A DNA stretch of 64,000 nucleotides from an uncultured bacterium (GCA_946636615.1 CAMPBE010000004.1:1-64000), one strand, 5' to 3'. Positions 41,753 to 52,199 are shown, counted from the stretch's first letter. Made by a program: numbers and translations. The notes: generated by a model from the letters alone, not told the origin.

Positions 41753-42637
41753 ATGAAAACATTTACCACAAAAGGTTATATCAACGCTATTCTTGCGGCA
41801 GTAAGCTACGGAACAAATCCGCTCTTTGCCCTGCCAATGTATTCTCAAGGATTTGGGGTTAATTCTGTGCTTTTTTACAGGTATTTGTTTGCAGTTTTGA
41901 TATATGGATTATGGCTTAAATTATTTAAACACACATCTTTTAAAATATCTTTAAAAGAATTATTTATATTGTTTATATTTGGGATAATATTTTCTCTTTC
42001 ATCCGTATTTTTATTCGGAGCTTTTACATATATACCATCGGGTTTAGCGTGTACAATTTTGTTTGCGTATCCGCTGATCGTAGCATTAATTTCAAAAATA
42101 TTTTTTAATGAGCATTTACCAAAAATCATTTGGCTTGCTCTTTGCTTTGTAATATTGGGAATAATGTTGTTATATGATGGCGGAACAAATAATTTAAATA
42201 TAAAAGGTGTTGTTTTAGTACTTTTATCAGCATTTGCTTACGCTGTTTATATGGTAGGAGTAAAACAAGTAAAGACAATCAGACATATAAAGCCTGATAA
42301 ATTAACTTTTTATGTTATGTTGTTCGGTTTGAGTGTTTATATATGGAATTTAAAATTTTGTACGGAACTGCAACCTCTTAACAGTTTATTCACTTTGCTG
42401 TGTGCATTTGGGCTTGCAATATTCCCAACTATAATTTCTCTTGAAACAATTACATTTGGAATAAAATTTATCGGAGCGACAAAAACAGCCATAATAGGTG
42501 CGTTAGAACCATTAACAGCATTATTTTTCGGAGTTCTGCTTTTTGGAGAAACTCTTACTTTTAAAATATTTTGCGGAATAGGATTAATTTTATCAGGTGT
42601 AATTTTGGTTATTTTACATAAAAATAAAAACTCGTAA
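41753..42637 (+). CDS. EamA/DMT-family transporter
   Basis: Two EamA-type repeats; LEPLTALFFGVLLFGETLTFKIFCGIGLILSGVIL. Confidence 0.88.
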   Translation: MKTFTTKGYINAILAAVSYGTNPLFALPMYSQGFGVNSVLFYRYLFAVLIYGLWLKLFKHTSFKISLKELFILFIFGIIFSLSSVFLFGAFTYIPSGLACTILFAYPLIVALISKIFFNEHLPKIIWLALCFVILGIMLLYDGGTNNLNIKGVVLVLLSAFAYAVYMVGVKQVKTIRHIKPDKLTFYVMLFGLSVYIWNLKFCTELQPLNSLFTLLCAFGLAIFPTIISLETITFGIKFIGATKTAIIGALEPLTALFFGVLLFGETLTFKIFCGIGLILSGVILVILHKNKNS

Positions 42638-42704
42638 TTTCTTACTTTTAAATAGCGATTCCATACACTTAGAAAACTTAAGGTTTCTGTTCATTAGCCA
42701 TTTT

Positions 42705-43510
42705 TTATTGTTTGATTTTATATTTCATGCCTAATTTTATTATTCTGTTCAATATTGAAATTGGTAAATATGAAAATATTTCTGCAAATTTTGCATCTAT
42801 TCCAACCGTATAAGAAGGTTTTGGATTTGTCATAGCATCTATCTTTACAATTTTTTTAACTACCTTATTGACAGACAATCCATTTTGCCCATTTCGTTTT
42901 GCATTAGCAACCATAAAGCGCATTTCTTTTTCATAATTTTTTGCAGATTTAATTGAATCCTGATTAAGTTCTATTGATTTTTCCCAAAGTGGAGTTGCTA
43001 TAACTCCGGGCTTCACTGAAACTATTTTTACATTTGATTCAAGACTCATAGCGTTAAACAATATATCTAAAGCTCTTTTTGATGCGCAATAAGGAGAGAT
43101 AAAAGGGAATATACCAAAACTTGCCATAGAGCTAATGTTAATTATCTTACCTTTTTTTAAAATTGGTAATAACTTTTGAGTAAAGTCAAGGTGCGAAAAT
43201 GTATTTATATCAAACTGTTTTTTATATCTTTAACAGGCAACATTTCTATTGCTCCTGCAACCACGCAACCTGCAACATTTATTAACGTATCAACTTTATT
43301 AGTTTGCGACATAATAAAACCTGCAGCATCGGCAATTGAATTTTCATTTTCCATATCAATATAAAACGGAATTGCACCAATTTCTTTTAATTCATTTTCA
43401 TACTTTCTATTTCTAAAGCCTGCAAAAACCTTATTATCTTTAGAAAAATATTTAACAAGTGCCTTCCCTATACCGGAAGTAGCTCCGGTTATAACATATA
43501 TCTTTTCCAT
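42705..43510 (-). pseudogene. Short-chain dehydrogenase/reductase split by a frameshift (ORFs 43205..43510 and 42705..43127)
   Basis: TGATSGIGKALVKYF in the first ORF; ISSMASF...PYCASKRALDILF in the second; one extra A in the A6 run at 43218-43223 restores VKDIKKQFDINTFSHLDFTQKLLP. Confidence 0.85.
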
Positions 43511-43523
43511 AAAATTCCTATTT

Positions 43524-44744
43524 TTATTCTGACATGTATGATTGGAACAAAGGTAAATATAGCGCTAAAGCAAGAGTTAATACGATACTACCAATAACAA
43601 TAAGCATTATTGGCTCAATCATCTTCGTCATAGTATCAATAATACCATCAAGTTTTTTATCAATATACGCAGTTGCCTGCATTAGCATATCACCCAAACG
43701 TCCTGATTGTTCACCAGTTGCAATCATAAACAAAATCATCTTAGGCATTACACGAGTAGTTCTCAATGATACAGAAAGATGTTGACCTTGTTGAACCTTT
43801 TCAGTAGCTGTCTCAATTTTTTGCTTTAAAGTATAATTCGTAAGAGTCATATTTGCAAGATATAGACATTCTATAATCGGAACACCGGCATCATATGCAA
43901 CTTGCATTACAGCTACAAAGTTTGCAAAATTTGAAAACTGTATCAAATCAGTTAAAACCGGTATTTTCAATACCCACTCATCAATTTTTCTTTTAGATGG
44001 CTGCCACCTGAACAAAAACGTAATCGCACCAACAATAGAACCAATAATAATAGGTACCAAAAACCAATATGACTTTAGAAATATTCCGGCACTCATTAAT
44101 GTCGCTGTAATCCAAGGTAACTCTTTACCCATATTTTCAAACATATCTTTAAATACAGGGAATACAAACATTAACATGACAAGTACAATCAATACAGCCA
44201 AAACAATAACGAACATCGGATACATCAATGTACCTATAACTTTACTTCTAATATTAGACTCTTTTGTTTGCAACTCTAATAAACGTTCTAATGTTTTTTC
44301 CAATTCACCTGAATCTTCACCGGCTTTTACAAGACCAATGTATATTTGTCCAAATTGTTCAGGATATTTAGCAATAGTATCTGCAAAAGTAGCACCTTGC
44401 ATAATTTGTCTTCGAAGTTCTCTGGCAACTAATCTTACTTTTAATTTTGCAGCATCATTTTCAATAAACATTAAAGATTCAATGATAGGAATACCCGACT
44501 GCGCAAGAATTTGAAGTGTTGATGTAAAATCAATTCTATCCTGCAATCCTAGCCTTTTAATTTGTCCTTTTTGCTGATTAGGATCTTTCTTTTCATCTTT
44601 TTGAGATTTTTCTTCATACACCTTTGTTGGAAGAAATCCTAATTTACGGATATTTTCCCTTGCTTCTCTCAAATCATTTGCATCGACTTTACCTTTTACA
44701 ATATCCCTATTATTTTTTAACGCTATATAATTATATATTGTCAT
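43524..44744 (-). CDS. pilC/gspF: Type IV pilus/type II secretion inner-membrane platform protein
   Basis: DFTSTLQILAQSGIPIIESLMFIE, GEDSGELEKTLERLLELQTKE, ATGEQSGRLGDMLMQATAYIDKKLD. Confidence 0.93.
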   Translation of the reverse strand: MTIYNYIALKNNRDIVKGKVDANDLREARENIRKLGFLPTKVYEEKSQKDEKKDPNQQKGQIKRLGLQDRIDFTSTLQILAQSGIPIIESLMFIENDAAKLKVRLVARELRRQIMQGATFADTIAKYPEQFGQIYIGLVKAGEDSGELEKTLERLLELQTKESNIRSKVIGTLMYPMFVIVLAVLIVLVMLMFVFPVFKDMFENMGKELPWITATLMSAGIFLKSYWFLVPIIIGSIVGAITFLFRWQPSKRKIDEWVLKIPVLTDLIQFSNFANFVAVMQVAYDAGVPIIECLYLANMTLTNYTLKQKIETATEKVQQGQHLSVSLRTTRVMPKMILFMIATGEQSGRLGDMLMQATAYIDKKLDGIIDTMTKMIEPIMLIVIGSIVLTLALALYLPLFQSYMSE

Positions 44745-44752
44745 AACAACTC

Positions 44753-46762
44753 CTACTCATTAACAATACCAAGAACCCTAACAAATTCGTCAATTGTCGT
44801 CATTCCTTTAAGAATGTGATTCAAACAGGATTGATTCAATGTTTTCATACCATTTCTAATTGCTGCTTCTTCAATTTCCAAATCATGAGCGCCTAATGCT
44901 ATCAATTTTTTAATTTCTTTATTAATTGTCATTATTTCATAAACACCCAATCGACCCTTATAGCCTGAAAATCCACATTTACTGCAACCTTTTGCTCTAT
45001 ATATAGGTGTCTTCATTAACTGTTCAATATCTTCTTCATTTGCCAAAATTTGACTTGCTTCTTCTCTTGTTGGGAAATATTCCTCTTTGCAATCATCACA
45101 TAAACGCCTTACTAGACGTTGTGCAATTACACCTGACAATGTTGAAGAAACCAAATAATCTTTTGCACCCATTTCTATCATACGTGTAACCGTCGCAGCC
45201 GCTGAATTTGTGTGAACCGTACTTAATACAAGGTGACCTGTCAATGCTGCCGAAATCGCTATTTCCAATGTTTCATAGTCACGAATTTCACCAACAAGAA
45301 TAATATCAGGGTCCTGTCTTAAAATTGCACGCATACATGATGCAAAAGTAATACCCGCTTTTGCATTTATTTGTGACTGATTAATACCCTCCAACTTAAT
45401 TTCTATCGGGTCTTCAATTGTTGTTATGTTTACATCTTCATCATTCAAACTTTTCAATACAGAATAAAGTGTAGTAGTTTTACCGGAACCGGTAGGACCT
45501 GAAGTAAGTATTATACCATTTGGACAACTTACCATATTTTTAATTTTTGCAACATCTTCATCAGTTCCACCAACAAGATTGATATTCTTATCTGCAGCAT
45601 TCAAACTAACAGCAGGAGCTAATACACGAATACAAACCTTTTCTTTTCCTGATACAGGAAGCGTATTAATACGGAAATCGTAAGAGCAATTTTTGTACTT
45701 GATAGAAAATGTACCATCCTGAGGACGTCTGTGCTCCGCAATGTTCATTCTTGAAAGAACTTTAAAACGAGCAATAATTGATGTTTCTACTTTTGGCGGA
45801 ATATCCAATGCTTTAAACAGCATGCCATCTTTTCTGTATCTTACTATATATCCTGCCAAACGTGGTTCAATATGAATATCTGAAACCTTGTTATCTATCG
45901 CATTTGTAACAATTTGATTAACGAGTTTCGCAACAGAGCCTGTAGATTCGCTCAATTGTTCTTCTACCATGTCGGCAAGTGATTCTTCTATCGCAATCCC
46001 TACAACATCTTGCTCTGCTTCTTGCATAACTTGCTCTGTTTGCTTTTTTTGTTCATTAAAAAAAGTATTAAAAGAACTTTCAAACTCAAAATGTGTAATA
46101 AGAAGCTGCTTAGGATTTTGTCCCGTCATATATATGATATCTTTTAAGATATCAGGTTTAACAGGATGAACAACACCCAAAACTAATGTTTTTCCGTCTG
46201 ATGATATAGGAATAATTTTATTTGCTTTAATAAAATCTTCCGGCAGCAACTTTATATACTGCTCTTGATTTGCTAGTTGTTCTGGAGTTACCAGATCAAA
46301 CCCTGTTTGCAAATGTAAAACATCTCGCAATACATCAAGAGTAATAAAACCTAATTTAAATAAGGTAGAACCAATAGGTGTTTTTTGTCTCTTACTCTCT
46401 GCAAGCGCCTGAAGCAACTGTACATCTGTTATATATCCTTTCTGTACAAGCAATTCACCTAATTTAACTTGTTTTGCAGAGTCGCCATTCACAGTCCCTT
46501 TATTCATTTCTTCTTTCAAATTATTTATCAATTCAAATAAGTCAGGATCCGGAACTTGAATAAATTTGACCTGCTGAGGAAAAAACTCTTTCAGTTTTGT
46601 ATTTATTGTTTCTTTATTAGATTTTGAATTAATCACTACGAACAGATAATTATCCTTAACACTAACTGGAACAAATTTTAATTGTTCCATTAGTGTAGTA
46701 TCAATTTTATTAAGTATTTGTAGATTAACACTATTTTTTAATCTGTTTAGTAATTCATTCAT
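44753..46762 (-). CDS. pilB/gspE: Type IV pilus/type II secretion assembly ATPase
   Basis: MshEN-like N-terminus, GPTGSGKTTTLYSVL, IEDPIEIKLEGINQSQINAKAGITFASCMRAILRQDPDIILVGEIRD. Confidence 0.94.
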   Translation of the reverse strand: MNELLNRLKNSVNLQILNKIDTTLMEQLKFVPVSVKDNYLFVVINSKSNKETINTKLKEFFPQQVKFIQVPDPDLFELINNLKEEMNKGTVNGDSAKQVKLGELLVQKGYITDVQLLQALAESKRQKTPIGSTLFKLGFITLDVLRDVLHLQTGFDLVTPEQLANQEQYIKLLPEDFIKANKIIPISSDGKTLVLGVVHPVKPDILKDIIYMTGQNPKQLLITHFEFESSFNTFFNEQKKQTEQVMQEAEQDVVGIAIEESLADMVEEQLSESTGSVAKLVNQIVTNAIDNKVSDIHIEPRLAGYIVRYRKDGMLFKALDIPPKVETSIIARFKVLSRMNIAEHRRPQDGTFSIKYKNCSYDFRINTLPVSGKEKVCIRVLAPAVSLNAADKNINLVGGTDEDVAKIKNMVSCPNGIILTSGPTGSGKTTTLYSVLKSLNDEDVNITTIEDPIEIKLEGINQSQINAKAGITFASCMRAILRQDPDIILVGEIRDYETLEIAISAALTGHLVLSTVHTNSAAATVTRMIEMGAKDYLVSSTLSGVIAQRLVRRLCDDCKEEYFPTREEASQILANEEDIEQLMKTPIYRAKGCSKCGFSGYKGRLGVYEIMTINKEIKKLIALGAHDLEIEEAAIRNGMKTLNQSCLNHILKGMTTIDEFVRVLGIVNE

Positions 46763-46791
46763 TTTATATGATTTCTATATTAATAATTTAA

Positions 46792-48702
46792 TTATAATGT
46801 ATCTGTATTACTTACAGCATCTTCAGAATCTGTGATAATTTTCGGAGTAATCATAAGAACCATTTCATTTTTAGTTTTCTCAGTACTTGAAGATCTGAAT
46901 ATACCGCCAATACCCGGCAAATCACCCAATACAGGAATCTTTCCTACATTTTTAGTTTCTCGTTCATTAATTAAACCTGCAATAACAAGAGTTTCGCCAT
47001 CTTTTATTCTTACATTTTTCAAATCAACATTTCTTCTTGACAGCAATGTAGCAGCGATATATGTACCATAAGCATCACGGCCTTCCGGTTGTGAAGCAAT
47101 CGTTGCATATTCAGGTTTAATGTTCATAGTAACATAGCCATCATGACTGATAAAAGGTGTAATTGAGATTTTTATACCATCATCACTTGCAATATTATAT
47201 GTTCTTGAAATTACAGTACCACCAGAGTATACGCTTTGATCAGATTCTGTTGATTCTATATAATCATTTGTTATTGCAATTGTTGAAGTTTCACCGTTTG
47301 TAATCAATACTCTCGGATTTGCAATTACACGGCCCTTATTATTTTTTATCAAGTAGCTAATTGCTAAAGATATATTTACAGGACCACTAAAGTGTGACAA
47401 GTCTGAAATCTTTTTGGGTGTCTCACCACTATAATCCCACAATTCATATCCGTTACCTTTAAAGAATATTGGGTGAGTAGGATCTGTTCTTGTTGTTTCA
47501 CCATCAAATGTAGCTGAGAATGAATGAGATAAGAAAGTCCAATTATTTTGTAAAGACTTACTTCCTGATTCATTCAATTCAATAACAGAAACCTCCAAAT
47601 ACGCCTGAGGCTGCTTTTTATCAACATGACTAATAAAGTCTTTTATCATTTCTAACTGATTTTCAGAACCGCCAACAACACTGACTGTACCTAATTGTGT
47701 ATAATATGCCACAGACAAATTTTGTAGCCCAAAAGAACCATTCATTTGACCACTCATTGTACAAGCAACAGAGCCAGCATTAAGAGCCAAAGCCCCACCG
47801 CCACCACCGGAAGAAGCGCCACCGATATCACCACCAATATCACCACCGCCTTCGCCCGCAGCAGCACCCGTCATTACACCTGCAGCACCACCTGTAGCTT
47901 TTCCGCCAAAATCATCTCCCGAAGAAGGTGAGTAAGAACCACCACTGCTCATACCTCCGCCACCGTTTGAATCAGAACCGGTTGCAGGCAATAACATATC
48001 ACAAATCATTGTTGCCATCTCTGCAGGAGTTGTATAATTTACTTTAAAAGTAGTCGTTGTTGGTTTTTTATCAAATTTTTCTACAATCTTCTTAGCTATT
48101 GCAACATCATTTTGAGATCCAAAAACAATCAATTCATTTGTTGCCGGATTTGTCGTTACAACATCGGAACTTGAGAGCCCGGGCTTATTCATTTTAAATA
48201 TATTTTCATTCAAAAAATTAGCAAGAGCAGATGCGTTTACATATTTTACAGGGATCAATGTCATATCTTGTTTTGCCATATTAAAACCTGTTGCGCCAGC
48301 TTTTGCTACGACTATTGTATTATTTTCAACAACATAACTTAAGTTGTTAATGTCCATAATCATATCAAACGCATCATTTATAGGTACATTAACAAGATCT
48401 AATGTTACTTGACCTGTTACAGAATCATGAAAGATTATGTTCATGCCAGCTTTATCAGCAAACATTCTCAAAACTTGCTTAACATCAGAATCTCTAAGGC
48501 TTATACTTACCGGAGTCTTTGACTTAATAAGATTGCTCTCACCTTTTAACTTCATTGAGAAATTAGCGCCGTCACGTAAAACCGGTTTACTATACTGACT
48601 AACTGCTGCATTTTCCATTGCCGAAACCGTCAACAAACTATTTGTGAATACAAATGCTGTTAACATTAACGATGCAATAATTTTTTTTGAAATATCCTTC
48701 AT
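46792..48702 (-). CDS. pilQ/gspD: Secretin (type IV pilus/type II secretion)
   Basis: STN-type N-terminus, secretin domain (NPRVLITNGETSTIAI; VRIKDGETLVIAGLINERETKNVGKIPVLGDLPGIGGIFRSSSTEKTKNEMVLMITPKII). Confidence 0.93.
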   Translation of the reverse strand: MKDISKKIIASLMLTAFVFTNSLLTVSAMENAAVSQYSKPVLRDGANFSMKLKGESNLIKSKTPVSISLRDSDVKQVLRMFADKAGMNIIFHDSVTGQVTLDLVNVPINDAFDMIMDINNLSYVVENNTIVVAKAGATGFNMAKQDMTLIPVKYVNASALANFLNENIFKMNKPGLSSSDVVTTNPATNELIVFGSQNDVAIAKKIVEKFDKKPTTTTFKVNYTTPAEMATMICDMLLPATGSDSNGGGGMSSGGSYSPSSGDDFGGKATGGAAGVMTGAAAGEGGGDIGGDIGGASSGGGGGALALNAGSVACTMSGQMNGSFGLQNLSVAYYTQLGTVSVVGGSENQLEMIKDFISHVDKKQPQAYLEVSVIELNESGSKSLQNNWTFLSHSFSATFDGETTRTDPTHPIFFKGNGYELWDYSGETPKKISDLSHFSGPVNISLAISYLIKNNKGRVIANPRVLITNGETSTIAITNDYIESTESDQSVYSGGTVISRTYNIASDDGIKISITPFISHDGYVTMNIKPEYATIASQPEGRDAYGTYIAATLLSRRNVDLKNVRIKDGETLVIAGLINERETKNVGKIPVLGDLPGIGGIFRSSSTEKTKNEMVLMITPKIITDSEDAVSNTDTL

Positions 48703-48737
48703 ATCTGCTCCTGCTTGCTTATTTTTCCTAATTTATA

Positions 48738-49430
48738 TCATTTCTTCTTATTACCACCAAATTTATTTTCCAAATTAGAGACGGTATTATAATTTATGCT
48801 GTTTTTAGAGAAAATTTCTCCGACACCTGCTTTATAAATATTGACACCTTTTTGTACAGTTACATAATCTTTAGCAATTGCCAAAACTTTATAACCATTC
48901 ATACTATCACCGGATCTTACCAAATAATCCGAACCGTCAATATTAATAATAGCTGACGGATTATCCCTATCATACATAATACCCGACACCTTTGTGCTAA
49001 TAGCCTCTTGCGCCGAAGTATCAACTATAATTGTTTCAGGAGGCGGCATCAAATCGTAATTGAATTTGGGTTTAGCCTTTACAACAACCTTTTCATTATA
49101 AGGCAAAAACGGGTCATTTCTGCCGGTATCTTCAACCGATAGTGTAACCATAGATGAATTCATATCATTGTTTTCGATATTGGCATCTTCATTTTGTCCT
49201 TTCGAATTCGACACAATTGCCACATCATCGTCGGGAGCCATAGCTGCATTCACGCCGTCATTACCAACTTTTACATTTTCCTTTGATAATTCTTGGTTGT
49301 TATTTACATCAAAAGAATTGTCGCTCAAATTGTTCTGAGTGCAACCGGTATTAATCAGCATAACTGCAACCAATACGGCAACAGCAAAAGCTCCAAGCTT
49401 TTTGTTAAAAGTCCAAAATCCAACTTGCAT
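48738..49430 (-). CDS. PilP-like lipoprotein
   Basis: Signal MQVGFWTFNKKLGAFAVAVLVAVMLINTGC; C-terminal SGIMYDRDNPSAIINIDGSDYLVRSGDSMNGYKVLAIAKDYVTVQKG; adjacent to the secretin gene. Confidence 0.65.
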   Translation of the reverse strand: MQVGFWTFNKKLGAFAVAVLVAVMLINTGCTQNNLSDNSFDVNNNQELSKENVKVGNDGVNAAMAPDDDVAIVSNSKGQNEDANIENNDMNSSMVTLSVEDTGRNDPFLPYNEKVVVKAKPKFNYDLMPPPETIIVDTSAQEAISTKVSGIMYDRDNPSAIINIDGSDYLVRSGDSMNGYKVLAIAKDYVTVQKGVNIYKAGVGEIFSKNSINYNTVSNLENKFGGNKKK

Positions 49431-49607
49431 ATTGCCTTCTCTTTTAAATCTTTCCGTAAAATTTGTATTCACATGCCACCTATTTTAATTTCTCCACCAT
49501 ATTATAATAGTAAATTTTTAATATGATATCAATTATTTAGTGTATTTATATAATTATACACTTATATCATAGCATATGTTTACAAATAAGGCAAAAATTT
49601 TTATAAA

Positions 49608-50465
49608 TTAAATAAAATTATTAGTAATCGCATTTAAATATTCAAGTATAGTACTAAAATAATTCAAATCTGAATTTCCGTCTAAAACAAAATCAGCACA
49701 TTTTTTATTTGGAATAACGTATTTTTCGCCTGCAGATACAATATATTCCCATTGTTTAAGAGCATTTTCTTCAGATTGATTTCTTTCTGCAACAGCTCTC
49801 TTTATAAATCTTTCTTGTCTTATATCATTTTCGGTTTCGATATAAATCTTAACATCAAATATATCCCTAACTTCTTCATACATTGTTGCGATACCTTCAA
49901 CAACAATTATTTTGTCAGAGACAACTTCTTGAGCATAAGGAATAGAAACACCTGTACCGTTTGGAATATATTTTGGAGCCATAATATTTTTTCCAAGTGC
50001 TAAATCCTCCAAATCAGATGCCAAAAGACTCAACTGAAAACTTTCCGGCGCATCGATATCATATCCGTTATCTCTAAGATTATCAAAACTACCATATTTT
50101 TTTATTAATTCTGATATGTCGTTAAAATAATTATCCGTACTGAGTATAGAAACAGGCATAGAAAATTGTTCAATAGTTTGTTTAATTTGTCTACATATAG
50201 TAGATTTCCCTGACGCAGATTCCCCGTTAATACCGATCAACAAGCGTCTTGTAGGATTGTTTATAAGTCTTTTTGTAAACCTTGAAATAAAATTAGGATT
50301 AACTTCTTTAAATATTGGGGTTGGACATTTTTTATCATATGCAAGAATTTGTTTAAACTTTGCTTGCAGATAAAATGCCAGAAGTTCCCTACCTGTTTTT
50401 GAGTTAAAATCCGGTTTTAGAATTTTGTCATCAGAATTTAATTCTTTTTCTATTAATAATTGCAT
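49608..50465 (-). CDS. Uridine kinase/PRK-like P-loop kinase, copy 1
   Basis: GINGESASGKSTICRQI, LSTDNYFND, VVEGIATMYEEVRDIFDVKIYIETENDIRQERFIKRAV. Confidence 0.8.
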   Translation of the reverse strand: MQLLIEKELNSDDKILKPDFNSKTGRELLAFYLQAKFKQILAYDKKCPTPIFKEVNPNFISRFTKRLINNPTRRLLIGINGESASGKSTICRQIKQTIEQFSMPVSILSTDNYFNDISELIKKYGSFDNLRDNGYDIDAPESFQLSLLASDLEDLALGKNIMAPKYIPNGTGVSIPYAQEVVSDKIIVVEGIATMYEEVRDIFDVKIYIETENDIRQERFIKRAVAERNQSEENALKQWEYIVSAGEKYVIPNKKCADFVLDGNSDLNYFSTILEYLNAITNNFI

Positions 50466-50737
50466 TATTTTTTCCAGCTTTATCTGTATGATAGATATAA
50501 TACATGAGAAAAAATTTTTTTGCTAGTAATATACAAAAAAATTCAACCATACAACTATCCTCATACAAAACTTTGTTATGAAAAATATTTATATACCTAC
50601 AATACAGTTTTTTAGCTTTGTAACAATATTTTAATATATTACTTTATATAAACACTCCCGACAAATATATCCATACCATATATGTATTAGTTTTTATGAA
50701 AAACATATTGAATATGTTATATTTTAAATTATAATTT

Positions 50738-50770
50738 TCTTTTTAAAAGACATATTTTTTCGGTCTTTTT
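50738..50770 (-). terminator. Rho-independent terminator
   Basis: aaaagacatattttttcggtcttttttg just downstream of the 50773..50958 stop. Confidence 0.6.
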
Positions 50771-50772
50771 TG

Positions 50773-50958
50773 TTAATACTCTTCACGAATTACTTTTTGA
50801 GTTTCTTCTTTGTTTTGCCTATCTGCATCAAAGAACTTTTTCATTGTTTTTTCTTTCATGATAGTATTTGTTGCATCCGTTTTAAATTGATTTAAATCAA
50901 CATTCATATAAGCCCAAACCACAGCAGCAACTATAGCAATAAAAATAAAAAATTTCAT
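50773..50958 (-). CDS. Small single-pass membrane protein
   Basis: MKFFIFIAIVAAVVWAYMNVDLNQ... Confidence 0.55.
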   Translation of the reverse strand: MKFFIFIAIVAAVVWAYMNVDLNQFKTDATNTIMKEKTMKKFFDADRQNKEETQKVIREEY

Positions 50959-51022
50959 ACATTTACCTCTAAATATCTGTAACCAAAAGCATTATATTAC
51001 CATATTAAACAAATAAAATCAT

Positions 51023-52012
51023 CTAATATATCGAAATTTCGTATGAACCGTTATTTATTTTAAAATTCATCTGAATGGTTTCGCCATTATAGCCTGACGG
51101 AGGAGGCGAAAACTTAGGAACACTCATCATCATATAATATACAGCATCGTTTAAACTTTTATTATCAGATTGTTTTACAAAGCTTCTGTTTATTAATTTT
51201 CCCGTAGAATCTACAGAAAACTTTACAGAGCAGCTACCTGAACCTTGAATACTTCCTACAGCAAATTTTGAAAACATTGCAGCTCTCAAATTACCTTTGT
51301 ATCGAAGCATCTCTGGACTATTTGGGTTATATGCAGGTTTTTGAGGTTCAATTTTCGCTTCTTGACGGGTTGTTTTTGGAGTAACAGGCTCATATAATTT
51401 TGGGGATGGCGCACTCATCTGTTTTTGAGTAACTGATTTTTGTTCATTATTTAACTGAGTTTTTTGCACAAGTTGAGCGCTTTGTTTTTGCTTTGTAGTT
51501 CTTTGAGAACTTGATTGATTTTTTGGTGCAGTTGATTTAACTTGTTTTTGCTCAATTTTTGGTTTTTGTTGCTGTACAACCCTCTTTTGTTCAACAGGTT
51601 TTGGCTTGGCATAATCAGGAACATCCGTAAGAGAAATTGGTGTTTTATCTATCAAAACAGATTCCGGTTCTTCTAATCTTTTTTCAACATAAACAGGTGT
51701 ATTATCCCAAAACTTGTCTATGGGAGGAATATCTTTTGTATTCTGAATTTGAACTTCTGTTGTTTCTTGTTTTACATTATCAACTTTTACAGGAATAAGC
51801 CAAATAATTATTGATAAAATAATACAAAATACCAAAAACAAGCGGGATAAAATTTCACTTTTTTGTTCTATAGTGAGCGGTTGTTTTTGATGTTTTACCA
51901 TTTTTTTGGGGGAAATCGGTTTATCTTCTATATAATCAAAAGTATTATTTCCACAATCACAATATTCTACTTTTTGGGCAAATTTTGCACCACACTCTTT
52001 ACATATATACAT
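51023..52012 (-). CDS. Zinc-ribbon + transmembrane + TonB C-terminal-like protein
   Basis: CKECGAKFAQKVEYCDCG N-terminus, one transmembrane segment, long Lys/Gln/Pro linker, TonB-like C-terminal domain (GSCSVKFSVDSTGKLINRSFVKQSDNKSLNDAVYYMM). Confidence 0.75.
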   Translation of the reverse strand: MYICKECGAKFAQKVEYCDCGNNTFDYIEDKPISPKKMVKHQKQPLTIEQKSEILSRLFLVFCIILSIIIWLIPVKVDNVKQETTEVQIQNTKDIPPIDKFWDNTPVYVEKRLEEPESVLIDKTPISLTDVPDYAKPKPVEQKRVVQQQKPKIEQKQVKSTAPKNQSSSQRTTKQKQSAQLVQKTQLNNEQKSVTQKQMSAPSPKLYEPVTPKTTRQEAKIEPQKPAYNPNSPEMLRYKGNLRAAMFSKFAVGSIQGSGSCSVKFSVDSTGKLINRSFVKQSDNKSLNDAVYYMMMSVPKFSPPPSGYNGETIQMNFKINNGSYEISIY

Positions 52013-52019
52013 AACAAAA

Positions 52020-52199
52020 CTATTTTATCATTAAAATTAATTTATACAAACCATAAATAACAAGCGCATTTAAAAACATAAGAATCAAAATAGCCATTTG
52101 TCTTGTTATATCATAAGCCTGCTTAGCTTTTAAAAATTTTAAAAAGAAAGGAAGCTCAACAATTATAATAACTACAAAAAACACAATAGTACTTAACAT
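52020..52199 (-). CDS. 59-aa hydrophobic small protein (below ORF-track cutoff)
   Basis: MLSTIVFFVVIIIVELPFFLKFLKAKQAYDITRQMAILILMFLNALVIYGLYKLILMIK*; tightly packed between cluster genes. Confidence 0.65.
   Translation of the reverse strand: MLSTIVFFVVIIIVELPFFLKFLKAKQAYDITRQMAILILMFLNALVIYGLYKLILMIK

Noticed and set aside
47746-47931. 61-aa Thr/Ser-rich plus-strand ORF
   Set aside because: It is the complement of the Gly/Ser-rich secretin tract.
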